A stretch of 16,288 bases of DNA, from positions 1 through 16,288 of the forward strand of contig CADCUE010000046.1 in assembly GCA_902805805.1 (NCBI GenBank), in the 5' to 3' direction. Within the stretch, counting starts at the first letter, position 1. Every line of letters begins with the position of its first letter. The notes under the pieces are model-generated. The model ran no database searches and was not told the DNA's origin. It was given only the letters and a program-made list of their open reading frames with translations. Shown here one piece after another: positions 1 to 7,238 of the stretch. Made by a program: the position numbers and the translations under genes. This stretch comes from an uncultured Frankineae bacterium (lineage in GTDB: Bacteria; Actinomycetota; Actinomycetes; Mycobacteriales; SCTD01).

Positions 1-1103
1 CGGCGGACCTCGTGGTCGACGGCCTGGTCGGCATCGGCGGGCGGGGCGCGCTGCGCCCGGCCGCGGCCGCGCTGGCCGCCTCGGTCGCCGACGCGGACGT
101 CGTCGCGGTCGACCTGCCGAGCGGCGTCGACGCCGACACCGGCGAGGTCGCCGGCGCGGTCGTGCGCGCCGACCTGACCCTCGTGTTCGGCACGTGCAAG
201 CCCGGGCTGCTCGTCGGCGCGGGCCGGACCGCCGCCGGACGCGTGGAGCTGGTCGACATCGGACTCGGCCCGTGGCTCCCGGAGGCGCCTGTCGAGCTGC
301 TCGAGGACAGGGACGTCGTCGGTCGACTGCCCCGGGGCGGCGCGTCCTCGGACAAGTACACCCGCGGTGTCGTCGGCGTGGCCGCCGGCTCGCAGACCTA
401 CCCGGGTGCGGCGGTGCTCGCGGTCGGCTCGGCGCTGGCCGCCGGCGCCGGCATGGTGCGCTTCGCCGGTGCGCCGCACCCGGCCGAGCAGGTCCGTGCC
501 CGCTGGCCGGAGGCGGTGGTGACCGAGCACGAGGCCGGCGACGTCGTGTCGGCCGGCCGCGTGCAGGCCTGGGTCGTCGGTCCGGGCCTCGGCACGGACG
601 AGCGCGCGGCGGCGACCGTCGAGGCCGTGCTCGGCCAGGACGTGCCGGTGCTCGTCGACGCCGACGCGCTCACCGTCTGCGCGCAGCACCCCGAGTGGCT
701 GCGCCGCCGTACCGCGCCGACGCTGCTGACCCCCCACGACCGGGAGTTCGAGCGCTTCGGCAGCCCGGTCACCGCCGACCGCATCGGCAGTGCCCGGCGC
801 CTGGCCGCCGACCTCGGCGTCACGGTGCTGCTCAAGGGTGACGCGACCGTCGTCACCGGACCGGACGGTCCGGCGCGCGTGAACGGCACCGGCTCGCCGG
901 CGCTGGCGACCGCCGGCAGCGGCGACGTGCTCAGCGGCGGGTGCGGCGCGCTGCTGGCCCAGGGGCTCGACGCCCGGGACGCCGGCTCGGTCGGGGCCCA
1001 CCTGCACGGGCGGGCGGGGCTGCGCGCCGCGCGGGGAGTGCACGTGCCGGCGACCGCCGTGCTGTCGCACTGGGCGGACGCCGTGCGCGGACTGGAAGAC
1101 TGA
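1..1103 (+). CDS. nnrD: Bifunctional NAD(P)HX epimerase/dehydratase, 5'-truncated
   Basis: The gene enters from the left edge (reading frame begins at base 3) and ends at TGA 1101-1103. About 365 residues are visible. The first part is the end of a YjeF_N epimerase domain, with the DLPSGVDADTG motif at about bases 111-140. The rest is a ribokinase-like YjeF_C ATP/ADP-dependent dehydratase domain: SDKYTRG near base 351, YPGAAVL near 399, GPGLG near 582, the TPHDREF strand near 732, and the C-terminal nucleotide-binding AGSGDVLSG near 912. Fused proteins of this kind repair damaged NADHX/NADPHX in the cytosol: the N-domain interconverts R and S epimers and the C-domain dehydrates the S form. 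Only the start of the epimerase domain is missing, because of the window edge. The stop lies 4 bases before alr, so the two are probably co-transcribed, a common actinobacterial pairing. Confidence 0.93.
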   Translation, partial: ADLVVDGLVGIGGRGALRPAAAALAASVADADVVAVDLPSGVDADTGEVAGAVVRADLTLVFGTCKPGLLVGAGRTAAGRVELVDIGLGPWLPEAPVELLEDRDVVGRLPRGGASSDKYTRGVVGVAAGSQTYPGAAVLAVGSALAAGAGMVRFAGAPHPAEQVRARWPEAVVTEHEAGDVVSAGRVQAWVVGPGLGTDERAAATVEAVLGQDVPVLVDADALTVCAQHPEWLRRRTAPTLLTPHDREFERFGSPVTADRIGSARRLAADLGVTVLLKGDATVVTGPDGPARVNGTGSPALATAGSGDVLSGGCGALLAQGLDARDAGSVGAHLHGRAGLRAARGVHVPATAVLSHWADAVRGLED

Positions 1104-1107
1104 GCCC

Positions 1108-2229
1108 ATGAGGAGCGAGGCCCGGATCGACCTGCAGGCGATCCGCGACAACGTCCGCGCGCTGGCCGACCGGGCGGCCGGCGGCGCGCAGGTCATGGCC
1201 GTCGTCAAGGCCGACGGCTACGGGCACGGCCTGCTGCCGAGCGCCCGCGCCGCGGTCGACGGCGGCGCGTCCTGGCTCGGCTGCGCGTTCCTCGAGGAGG
1301 CGCTGGCCGTACGCGCTGCCGGCCTCGACGTGCCGCTGCTCGCCTGGCTCATCACACCGGGCGAGGACCTCGCCCCGGCCGTCGCCGCGGGGATCGACCT
1401 CGCGGCCTACGACGTCGCCCAGCTCGAGGCGCTCGCGGACGCGGCCCGCGCGACCGGCACGACCGCCCGGGTGCAGCTCAAGGTCGACACCGGCCTGTCG
1501 CGGGGTGGCGCGACGGCCGTGGACTGGCCGGGGCTGTGCGCCGCCGCGGCGCGGGCGGAGGCCTCCGGGGCGGTCCGGACCACCGGTGTGTGGAGCCACT
1601 TCGCCTTCGCCGACGGGGGGCCGGACCACCCGGTCAACGGGCAGCAGGCCGCGGTGTTCGCCGAGGCGCTCGAGGTCGCGCACCGCGCCGGGCTGCGTCC
1701 CGAGGTCCGGCACCTGGCCAACTCCGCGGCGACCCTGACGGCGCCCGCCACCCACTACGACCTCGTCCGACCGGGGGTCTCGGTGTACGGCCTGTGCCCC
1801 GTGCCGCAGCTCGGCTCGCCGGCCGACTTCGGCCTGCGGCCGGCCATGACGCTGGCGAGCACCGTCGCGCTGACCAAGCGGGTGCCGGCGGGCAGCGGGG
1901 TGAGCTACCTGCACCGGCACACCACGGCGCGGGAGGCGACGCTGGCGCTCGTCCCGCTCGGCTACGCCGACGGCGTGCCGCGCAGCGCGACGAGCACCGG
2001 GCAGGTGCAGCTGCGCGGCGTCCGGCGCACCATCGCCGGGACGGTCTGCATGGACCAGTTCGTGCTCGACGTCGGCGACGACGAGGTGGCCGCCGGCGAC
2101 GAGGTGCTGGTGTTCGGCCCCGGCGACTCGGGCGAGCCCACCGCCCAGGACTGGGCCGACCTGCTCGGGACGATCGACTACGAGATCGTCACGCGGATCG
2201 GTGCGCGGGTGCCCCGGGTGCACCGGTGA
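1108..2229 (+). CDS. alr: Alanine racemase (PLP-dependent)
   Basis: This 373-residue protein has the usual family length. It should interconvert L- and D-alanine in the cytosol to supply D-Ala for peptidoglycan. The PLP-binding lysine is Lys34 in AVVKADGYGHG. The second catalytic base is Tyr267 in GVSY, followed by the conserved LVPLGYADG segment at about 281-289. KVDTGLSR at about 125-132, SVYGLCP at about 225-231 and the C-terminal VCMDQ also fit the family. The N-terminal TIM barrel and C-terminal beta domain are both complete. The ATG at 1108 lies 4 bases after the nnrD stop, with only a weak purine-rich site upstream (GGAAGA near 1094). The TGA is shared with the GTG start of the next gene, so translation is probably coupled. 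Confidence 0.97.
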   Translation: MRSEARIDLQAIRDNVRALADRAAGGAQVMAVVKADGYGHGLLPSARAAVDGGASWLGCAFLEEALAVRAAGLDVPLLAWLITPGEDLAPAVAAGIDLAAYDVAQLEALADAARATGTTARVQLKVDTGLSRGGATAVDWPGLCAAAARAEASGAVRTTGVWSHFAFADGGPDHPVNGQQAAVFAEALEVAHRAGLRPEVRHLANSAATLTAPATHYDLVRPGVSVYGLCPVPQLGSPADFGLRPAMTLASTVALTKRVPAGSGVSYLHRHTTAREATLALVPLGYADGVPRSATSTGQVQLRGVRRTIAGTVCMDQFVLDVGDDEVAAGDEVLVFGPGDSGEPTAQDWADLLGTIDYEIVTRIGARVPRVHR

Positions 2230-3323
2230 GACCGCCCGGCCTCCCGTCGACCGGTGCACCCTCCCTCGGAGTGGTGGGCGCCGCCCTCGGCGTCGTCGCC
2301 ACCGGGGTGGCGCTGGGGCTGGCGGCCGAGCGCTACGCGATCGGCCGGGTCCGGCTGCGCCCCGACCCGGCGGCCGCCGAGCCGTTCTTCGAGCTGCCCG
2401 CCGACCGGACGCGCACCGTCCCGACCGAGGACGGCGTCGCGCTGCACGTCGAGGAGGTCGGCCCGCAGGCGGCAGACCTGACGGTCGTGTTCGTGCACGG
2501 CTACGTGCAGGAGATGGCCGTGTGGCACTACCAGCGCCAGTCGCTCGGCGCGGACGGCGACGTGCGCCTGGTCTTCTACGACCAGCGCTCGCACGGCCGC
2601 AGCGCCCGTGGTCCCGCGGAGAGCTCGACGATCGACCAGCTCGGCCGCGACCTCGGCACGGTGCTGGACGCCGTCGTGCCGACCGGCCCGGTCGTGCTGG
2701 TGGGCCACTCGATGGGCGGCATGACGGTCATGGCGCTGGCCGACGCGCGGCCCGAGCTGTTCGGCGACCGGGTGGTCGGCGTCGCGCTCGTCGGCACCTC
2801 GGCGGGCAAGCTCGCGTCGCTGACCTTCGGCCTGCCCAAGGCCGTGCTGCCCGTGACCCGGCGCGTGCTGCCGCTGCTGACGCGGGGGATGGCCCGCCGT
2901 CCGCGGCCGTTCGAGCGCGGCCGGCGCGCGGGCAGCGACCTGGCCTTCGTGGTGACCAGGCGGGGCGGGTTCGGCTCCGGTGACGTGAGCCCGGCCGTCG
3001 TCGAGTTCGTCGCGACCATGGCGGCCCGCACGCCCGTCGACGTGATCGCGGAGTTCTACGACACCTTCATGTCGCACGACAAGCTGGCCGCGCTCGGCGT
3101 CCTGTGCGAGCTCGACGTGCTGGTGCTGGTCGGCAGCGACGACCTCATGACGCCGGTCGAGCACAGCCGGGCGCTGGCCGACGCGCTGCCGCGCGGACGC
3201 CTCGTCGTGGTCGAGGGCGCCGGCCACAACGTCGCGCTCGAGCGACCGGAGCAGGTCACGGACGAGCTGCGCGCGCTGGTGCGCCGGGTGCGCGACCGCG
3301 CGGCCGACCAGAGGTCGGCGTGA
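2226..3323 (+). CDS. Alpha/beta-fold hydrolase with N-terminal membrane anchor
   Basis: With the GTG at 2226 (GTGA overlap with the alr stop) the protein is 365 residues. A hydrophobic helix at about residues 14-34 (LGVVGAALGVVATG and onward) suggests a signal-anchor that tethers it to the membrane. The body is a standard alpha/beta hydrolase: oxyanion-region HGY at 91-93, nucleophile elbow GHSMGG with Ser162, acid Asp305 or Asp306 in VGSDD, and catalytic His334 in GAGHN. All three catalytic residues are present, so it should be active, but the substrate cannot be told from the sequence; an esterase or lipase-like role is possible. Hydrolases of this type often sit between alr and tsaE in actinobacteria. 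There is no strong ribosome site at the GTG, which fits coupling to alr. GTG 2271 is an alternative start but would cut into the anchor. Confidence 0.9.
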   Translation: MRPPGLPSTGAPSLGVVGAALGVVATGVALGLAAERYAIGRVRLRPDPAAAEPFFELPADRTRTVPTEDGVALHVEEVGPQAADLTVVFVHGYVQEMAVWHYQRQSLGADGDVRLVFYDQRSHGRSARGPAESSTIDQLGRDLGTVLDAVVPTGPVVLVGHSMGGMTVMALADARPELFGDRVVGVALVGTSAGKLASLTFGLPKAVLPVTRRVLPLLTRGMARRPRPFERGRRAGSDLAFVVTRRGGFGSGDVSPAVVEFVATMAARTPVDVIAEFYDTFMSHDKLAALGVLCELDVLVLVGSDDLMTPVEHSRALADALPRGRLVVVEGAGHNVALERPEQVTDELRALVRRVRDRAADQRSA

Positions 3324-3976
3324 CCGCAGCAGCGCCGAGCGGCTGGCCGCCGCCGGGTCCTGCGGCCGCGCAGCTGGTCCGGACGGCGGCGCTCGGGCAC
3401 GGCGACCTCGCCTCGCTGGCGCGCGGCGCGCAGGGGTGCACGGCCTGTCCGGAGCTCGCCGCCACCCGCTGCCGCGTCGTGCCCGGGGTGGTGCCGGCGG
3501 GCGCACGCCTGCTCGTGCTGGGCGAGGCGCCGGGCGCGCAGGAGGACGTCAGCGGCCTGCCCTTCGTCGGCCGCAGCGGCCGGCTGCTCGACGAGCTGCT
3601 CGCCGAGGTCGGCGCCGACCGGGCCGAGGTCGGGGTGCTCAACACGGTCAAGTGCCGGCCGCCCGCCAACCGCCCGCCGACGCGGGCCGAGAGCGCCGCC
3701 TGCCGCGGCTGGACCGAGCGGCAGCTGCAGCTGGCCGCACCTGCGGTCGTCGTCGCGCTCGGGCTGTCCGCCGCGCGGTGGTTCCTCGGGCCCGGGACGC
3801 TGTCGTCGCTGCGGGGCCGCCTGCACGACGCCGGGTCGTACCGTGTCCTGCCGACCTACCACCCGAGCGCCGCGCTGCGCCACGGACCCGGCGGCGAGCC
3901 GCGCCGGCTGCTGCGCGAGGACCTCGCGCTCGCCGTGAGCACCGCCCGCGACGGCGCCCGGCGGCCGGGCCGGTGA
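3320..3976 (+). CDS. Family-4-type uracil-DNA glycosylase (4Fe-4S)
   Basis: This 218-residue protein starts at GTG 3320, which overlaps the hydrolase TGA, with an AGAGGT ribosome site a few bases upstream. It matches the thermostable/family-4 uracil-DNA glycosylase group, which removes uracil from DNA as the first step of base excision repair. The active-site motif is GEAPGAQED at 68-76, with substrate-pocket GLPFVGRSG at 79-87. The second motif is YHPSAALR near the C-terminus. Candidate iron-sulphur ligands are Cys40 and Cys43 (CTAC), Cys112 (VKCRPP) and Cys128; Cys51 is an additional cysteine. This spacing matches the family's CxxC plus two later cysteines. The gene lies in a run of cell-wall and tRNA-modification genes, and its place is probably due to shared expression rather than a shared pathway. 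Confidence 0.9.
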   Translation: MTAAAPSGWPPPGPAAAQLVRTAALGHGDLASLARGAQGCTACPELAATRCRVVPGVVPAGARLLVLGEAPGAQEDVSGLPFVGRSGRLLDELLAEVGADRAEVGVLNTVKCRPPANRPPTRAESAACRGWTERQLQLAAPAVVVALGLSAARWFLGPGTLSSLRGRLHDAGSYRVLPTYHPSAALRHGPGGEPRRLLREDLALAVSTARDGARRPGR

Positions 3977-4593
3977 GCTGGTCCCGCGTCGTGGCCGACG
4001 TGCAGGAGGCCCGCGCCGTGCTCGGTGCCCCCGGCGACGCGCTGGACCTGCGAACCGCAGGGACGCCGGACCCCGAGTGGAGCGCGCTCGGGGCGGTCGA
4101 GGTCGTCCCCGGTGAGCTGGCCGTCGCGGTGCCGCAGCCGCTGGCGGACCTCGCGGCCACGAGGGCGCTGGGGGCGCGGCTGGCTCCCGGGCTCCGGGCC
4201 GGTGACGTGCTCGTGCTGTCGGGGCCGCTCGGCGCGGGGAAGACCTCGCTGACGCAGGGCCTCGGCGCCGCGCTCGGCGTGCGCGGCCGGGTGACCAGCC
4301 CGACGTTCGTGCTCGCCCGGGCGCATGCCGGGCCGCTGCCCCTGGTCCACGTCGACGCCTACCGGATGCGCGAGGCCGGTGCCCGGCTCGACCTCGACGA
4401 CCTCGACCTCGACCTCGCTGTCGAGGACTCGGTCACGGTGGTGGAGTGGGGGGAGGGCCTCGCCGAGACGTTCACCGACTCCTGGGTCGAGGTCCGGCTC
4501 GAGCGCGCGACCCCGGACGCCGGTCGGCCGGACGCGCGCAGCGCCGTCGTGCGCTTCCGCGGTCCGCGGTGGTCGGTCCTGCGACCGTCCTGA
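3973..4593 (+). CDS. tsaE: tRNA t6A37 biosynthesis ATPase TsaE, N-terminally extended
   Basis: TsaE is the ATPase that resets the TsaB-TsaD complex during synthesis of N6-threonylcarbamoyladenosine at tRNA position 37. The core is clear: Walker A GPLGAGKT at about 84-91 (Lys90), SPTFVLAR switch-like segment, HVDAYRM, and VVEWGEGL. From GTG 3973 (GTGA overlap with the glycosylase stop) the protein is 206 residues, about 50 longer than the typical family length of near 150. The extra N-terminal segment has no motif I recognise. GTG 4129 would give a standard 154-residue protein beginning MPQPLADLAATRALG, but no clear ribosome site precedes it. The coupled upstream start is therefore preferred, without certainty. 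Bases 4387-4419 contain a hexamer-like CTCGAC repeat encoding an LD-rich acidic stretch that is usual at this point in the family. Confidence 0.93.
   Translation: MSWSRVVADVQEARAVLGAPGDALDLRTAGTPDPEWSALGAVEVVPGELAVAVPQPLADLAATRALGARLAPGLRAGDVLVLSGPLGAGKTSLTQGLGAALGVRGRVTSPTFVLARAHAGPLPLVHVDAYRMREAGARLDLDDLDLDLAVEDSVTVVEWGEGLAETFTDSWVEVRLERATPDAGRPDARSAVVRFRGPRWSVLRPS
4387..4419 (+). repeat. Short CTCGAC hexamer repeat inside tsaE
   Basis: CTCGAC occurs twice (4387-4398), then GAC, then CTCGAC twice more (4402-4413), ending in a variant CTCGCT. It encodes alternating Leu-Asp residues in the TsaE linker. It is a low-complexity codon run and probably has no separate function. Confidence 0.6.
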
Positions 4594-4657
4594 CCTCGGC
4601 AGGTCCTGTCGGGGGTGCCGCTCCACCGTCGTGTCCCGTGCGGTTTGATGCGTGAGA

Positions 4658-4672
4658 CAGGTCATAGTGACC
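4658..4672 (+). promoter_or_regulatory. Palindrome and shared motif in front of the livG-like gene
   Basis: Bases 4660-4672 read GGTCATAGTGACC, a perfect inverted repeat with 5-base arms around TAG. They lie 33 bases before the ATG at 4706, in the 112-base gap after tsaE. The overlapping 11-mer CAGGTCATAGT (4658-4668) recurs with one change as CAGGTCACAGT at 8401-8411 in front of the substrate-binding protein gene. A TTGATG at 4645-4650 could act as a -35, but its spacing to CATAGT is too short for a textbook promoter. This may be an operator for the transporter genes; no cognate regulator lies in the window. Confidence 0.35.
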
Positions 4673-4705
4673 CCACACGTCAGACGGCCGAGACGGGAGC
4701 ACCTC

Positions 4706-5578
4706 ATGCAGGGAGATCCGGACCGGCCGGCCACGTCGACCCGCACGACCTCAGCCCGGGTCTCCGGCGAGGGCGGCCCCGGTCACGAGGGCATCGTCGG
4801 CGGGCACTCGCCGGGTCGCTTCGAGGTGGACGCCGTGACGGTCCGCTTCGGTGGCCTCACCGCTCTCGACGCGGTGTCGCTCTACGTCGAGCCCGGCGAG
4901 GTGCTCGGCGTCATCGGGCCGAACGGCGCCGGCAAGACGACGCTGTTCAACGTCTGCTGCGGCTTCCAGCGCCCCGACGAGGGGACGCTGCGCTGGCGCG
5001 GCGACGTCGTGCCGCGACTGCGCCCGCACCAGCTCGCCGGCATGGGGATCTCCCGCACGCTGCAGGGCGTCGGGCTGTTCAACCACATGCCGGTCATCGA
5101 GAACGTCATGGCCGGCGCCGGCGTCCACGCCCGGGCCGGCTTCCTGTCCGGCCTGCTGGGGCTGCCCGGCAGCGACAAGGACGAGCGGCAGCTGCGCGAG
5201 CGGAGCATGGCGATGCTCGAGCAGGTGGGCGCCGCGCGCTACGCCGGCAGCTATCCGACCAGCCTCCCCTATCCGGTGCAGAAGCGGGTCGCGCTCGCCA
5301 GGGCGCTGGTCGTGGAGCCGGACCTGCTGCTGCTCGACGAGCCCGCCGCCGGCCTGTCCAACGACGACATGGACGAGCTCGGGGACACCATCCGCGACCT
5401 GTCCGGGCGGATGGCCGTCATGCTGGTCGAGCACCACATGGACCTCGTCATGAGCGTCTGCCACCGGCTGACCGTGCTCGACTTCGGCAAGGTGATCGCC
5501 AACGGCACGCCCGAGCAGATCCGCACGGACCCGGTGGTCCTGGAGGCCTACCTCGGCGTCGAAGCGGGAGCGCACTGA
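4706..5578 (+). CDS. LivG-type branched-chain ABC transporter ATPase
   Basis: This is one of two ATPases that should power import through the two permeases downstream, in the branched-chain amino acid (HAAT) uptake family. ATG 4706 is chosen because GGGAGC lies just upstream and gives 290 residues; the in-frame ATG at 4652 has no such site. The first 38 or so residues are a polar extension absent from typical LivG. Walker A GPNGAGKTT carries Lys77, and Walker B LLLLDEP carries catalytic Glu212 and is followed by AAGLS. The H-loop is VEHHMD. The C-terminus (NGTPEQIRTDPVVLEAYLGV) is characteristic of LivG. The signature motif is unusual: residues 187-192 read LPYPVQ where LivG normally has LSYGQQ or similar, so the conserved glycine is replaced by proline. 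The stop shares one base with the next start (TGATG). Confidence 0.93.
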   Translation: MQGDPDRPATSTRTTSARVSGEGGPGHEGIVGGHSPGRFEVDAVTVRFGGLTALDAVSLYVEPGEVLGVIGPNGAGKTTLFNVCCGFQRPDEGTLRWRGDVVPRLRPHQLAGMGISRTLQGVGLFNHMPVIENVMAGAGVHARAGFLSGLLGLPGSDKDERQLRERSMAMLEQVGAARYAGSYPTSLPYPVQKRVALARALVVEPDLLLLDEPAAGLSNDDMDELGDTIRDLSGRMAVMLVEHHMDLVMSVCHRLTVLDFGKVIANGTPEQIRTDPVVLEAYLGVEAGAH

Positions 5579-6282
5579 TGCTCGAGGTCCGCGACCTGGT
5601 GGCGACGTACGGCCCGGTGACCGCGCTGGACGGCGTGTCGCTGAGCGTCCCGGCGGGTCAGATCACCGCCGTCCTCGGCGCCAACGGCGCCGGCAAGACG
5701 ACGCTGCTGCGCACCGTGTCGGGCCTCGTCCGCGCCAAGGCCGGCAGCGTCCACCTCGAGGGCCAGGACATCACCCGCGTCCCGGTCGAGCAGATGGTGC
5801 GCCGCGGGATGGCCCACGTCCCCGAGGGCCGTGGCGTCATCGCCGAGCTCACGATCGAGGAGAACCTGCGGCTGGGTGCGCTCGCGGTCAAGGGGGGCGA
5901 CCAGGAGGCGGAGATCGAGGGGATCTACAAGACCTTCCCGCCGCTGGACGAGCGCCGCAAGCGCAGCGCGCACACGCTGTCGGGCGGTGAGCGGCAGATG
6001 CTCGTGGTCGGCCGCGCGCTGCTGTCCCGGCCCAAGGTGCTGCTGCTCGACGAGCCCAGCCTCGGGCTCGCGCCGCTGATCGTCGCGCAGATCTTCGAGC
6101 TGGTGCGCGACCTGGTCGACCGCACCGACCTGGCCGTGCTGCTCGTCGAGCAGAACGCGAAGTCGGCGCTGTCCATCGCCGACACCGGCGTCGTGCTCAA
6201 CCTCGGGAAGGTGGTCACCACGCAGGACGCGGCGACCCTCGCCGCGGACGAGCAGCTGCGCCACGCCTACCTGGGCTTCTGA
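5578..6282 (+). CDS. LivF-type branched-chain ABC transporter ATPase
   Basis: This 234-residue protein is the second ATPase of the importer and has the normal LivF length. It begins MLEVRDLVATYG and carries Walker A GANGAGKTT (Lys40), the LivF-typical HVPEGRGVI segment, a canonical signature LSGGERQ at 134-140, Walker B LLLLDEPSLGLAP, and the H-region LLVEQNAKSAL. All catalytic elements are intact, in contrast to the altered signature of its partner. The ATG overlaps the previous TGA by one base (TGATG), so it is translationally coupled. A 76-base pyrimidine-rich spacer, in which I see no hairpin, separates it from the first permease. Confidence 0.95.
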   Translation: MLEVRDLVATYGPVTALDGVSLSVPAGQITAVLGANGAGKTTLLRTVSGLVRAKAGSVHLEGQDITRVPVEQMVRRGMAHVPEGRGVIAELTIEENLRLGALAVKGGDQEAEIEGIYKTFPPLDERRKRSAHTLSGGERQMLVVGRALLSRPKVLLLDEPSLGLAPLIVAQIFELVRDLVDRTDLAVLLVEQNAKSALSIADTGVVLNLGKVVTTQDAATLAADEQLRHAYLGF

Positions 6283-6358
6283 TCGCCCTCGTCCCGCCCG
6301 CCCCCGTTCTCGGGCCGACCGCGTCCCCGTCGACCTCCTCGTCCTCCGGAGCCGCACC

Positions 6359-7237
6359 GTGCAGCAGTTCCTGAACCTCACGCTGATCGGCATCGTCCTC
6401 GGCGTCGTCTTCGCGGCGTTCGCCCTGACCCTCGTGCTGATCTTCCGCGCCACGCGGATCATCAACTTCGGGCAGGGCGCCATGGCGATGTTCAGCACCT
6501 ACCTCGGACTGCAGACCATCCAGGCCGGCTACTCGTACTGGATCGCGCTGGCGGTCGCCCTGGGCTCCGGTTTCCTCATCGGCGGCGTCGTGGAGCGGAT
6601 CGTCATCCGCCCGGTCGAGACCGGCCCCGAGCTCAACGCGGTCATCGTCACCCTCGGGGTCTTCGTCAGCTTCATCGCGCTCGCGTCGATCCTGTTCGGC
6701 AACACGCTGGAGTCGTTCCCGGCGCCGTTCTCGTTGTCGGGGTTCGAGGTCGGGGGCGCCAACATCGCGGTCACCCGCAACGACCTCTACCGGCTGGTCG
6801 CCGTGCTGCTGGCCATGGGCCTGCTGGTCGCGCTGTTCCGCTTCACGACCCTCGGCCTGCAGATGCGTGCCGCCGCCTTCGGGCAGGAGGTGGCCCGGCT
6901 GCTCGGCGTGCGGGTCGGCTGGATGCTCACGCTCGGCTGGGCGCTGGCCGGCCTGTTCGGTGCGCTCTCCGGGATGCTCATCGCCGGCGGCGGTCTGGTC
7001 TCGCCCAACTTCATGGACGGCGTCATCGTCTTCGGCTTCGTCGCCGCGGTCCTCGGCGGGCTGGACAGCTTCGTCGGCGCGGTGGTGGGCGGCATCGTCC
7101 TCGGCCTCACCAGCACCTACGTCACGGGTTACATCGACTCCTCGCTCGTGACGCTGGCCGCGCTGGCCATCCTGCTCGCCGTGCTGCTGCTCAAGCCGGG
7201 CGGCCTGTTCTCCAGCTCCGTCGCGCGGAGGGTCTGA
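6359..7237 (+). CDS. LivH-type branched-chain ABC transporter permease
   Basis: This 292-residue integral membrane protein starts at GTG 6359, with GGAG 7 bases upstream. It has about eight hydrophobic segments and matches the LivH permease family. The first loop has the family marker ATRIINFGQGAMAM (about residues 29-42), then RPVETGPELNAVIVTLGV. The cytoplasmic coupling loop that contacts the ATPases includes LGLQMRAAAFGQEVARLLGV, followed by the GWALAGLFGALSGML helix. The C-terminal part has the DSFVGAVVGGIVLGL helix and ends LLKPGGLFSS, which is usual for the family. It should pair with the LivM-type protein to form the translocation pore. The stop is one base before the start of the next gene. 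Confidence 0.94.
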   Translation: MQQFLNLTLIGIVLGVVFAAFALTLVLIFRATRIINFGQGAMAMFSTYLGLQTIQAGYSYWIALAVALGSGFLIGGVVERIVIRPVETGPELNAVIVTLGVFVSFIALASILFGNTLESFPAPFSLSGFEVGGANIAVTRNDLYRLVAVLLAMGLLVALFRFTTLGLQMRAAAFGQEVARLLGVRVGWMLTLGWALAGLFGALSGMLIAGGGLVSPNFMDGVIVFGFVAAVLGGLDSFVGAVVGGIVLGLTSTYVTGYIDSSLVTLAALAILLAVLLLKPGGLFSSSVARRV

Positions 7238-7238
7238 C

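Noticed and set aside
931..2259. Long minus-strand open frame opposite alr
   Set aside because: It mirrors alr, has arginine/glycine/histidine-rich low-complexity translation and no family match. Such shadow frames are expected in very GC-rich DNA; the same holds for those at 2178-3506, 6215-7474, 7191-8408, 8463-10028, 9808-11256 and 13674-15158.
4592..4605. Small hairpin GACCT-CGGC-AGGTC at the tsaE stop as a terminator
   Set aside because: The stem is only 5 bases, overlaps the stop codon and has no T-run; this is too weak to call in GC-rich DNA.
4652..4705. Upstream ATG at 4652 as the start of the LivG-type ATPase
   Set aside because: It has no ribosome site and would place the coding region over the GGTCATAGTGACC palindrome, while ATG 4706 has GGGAGC at good spacing.
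6283..6358. Pyrimidine-rich spacer before the LivH-type gene as a promoter or hidden gene
   Set aside because: No -10/-35 pair, hairpin or open frame of note is seen; it is most likely a simple operon spacer.
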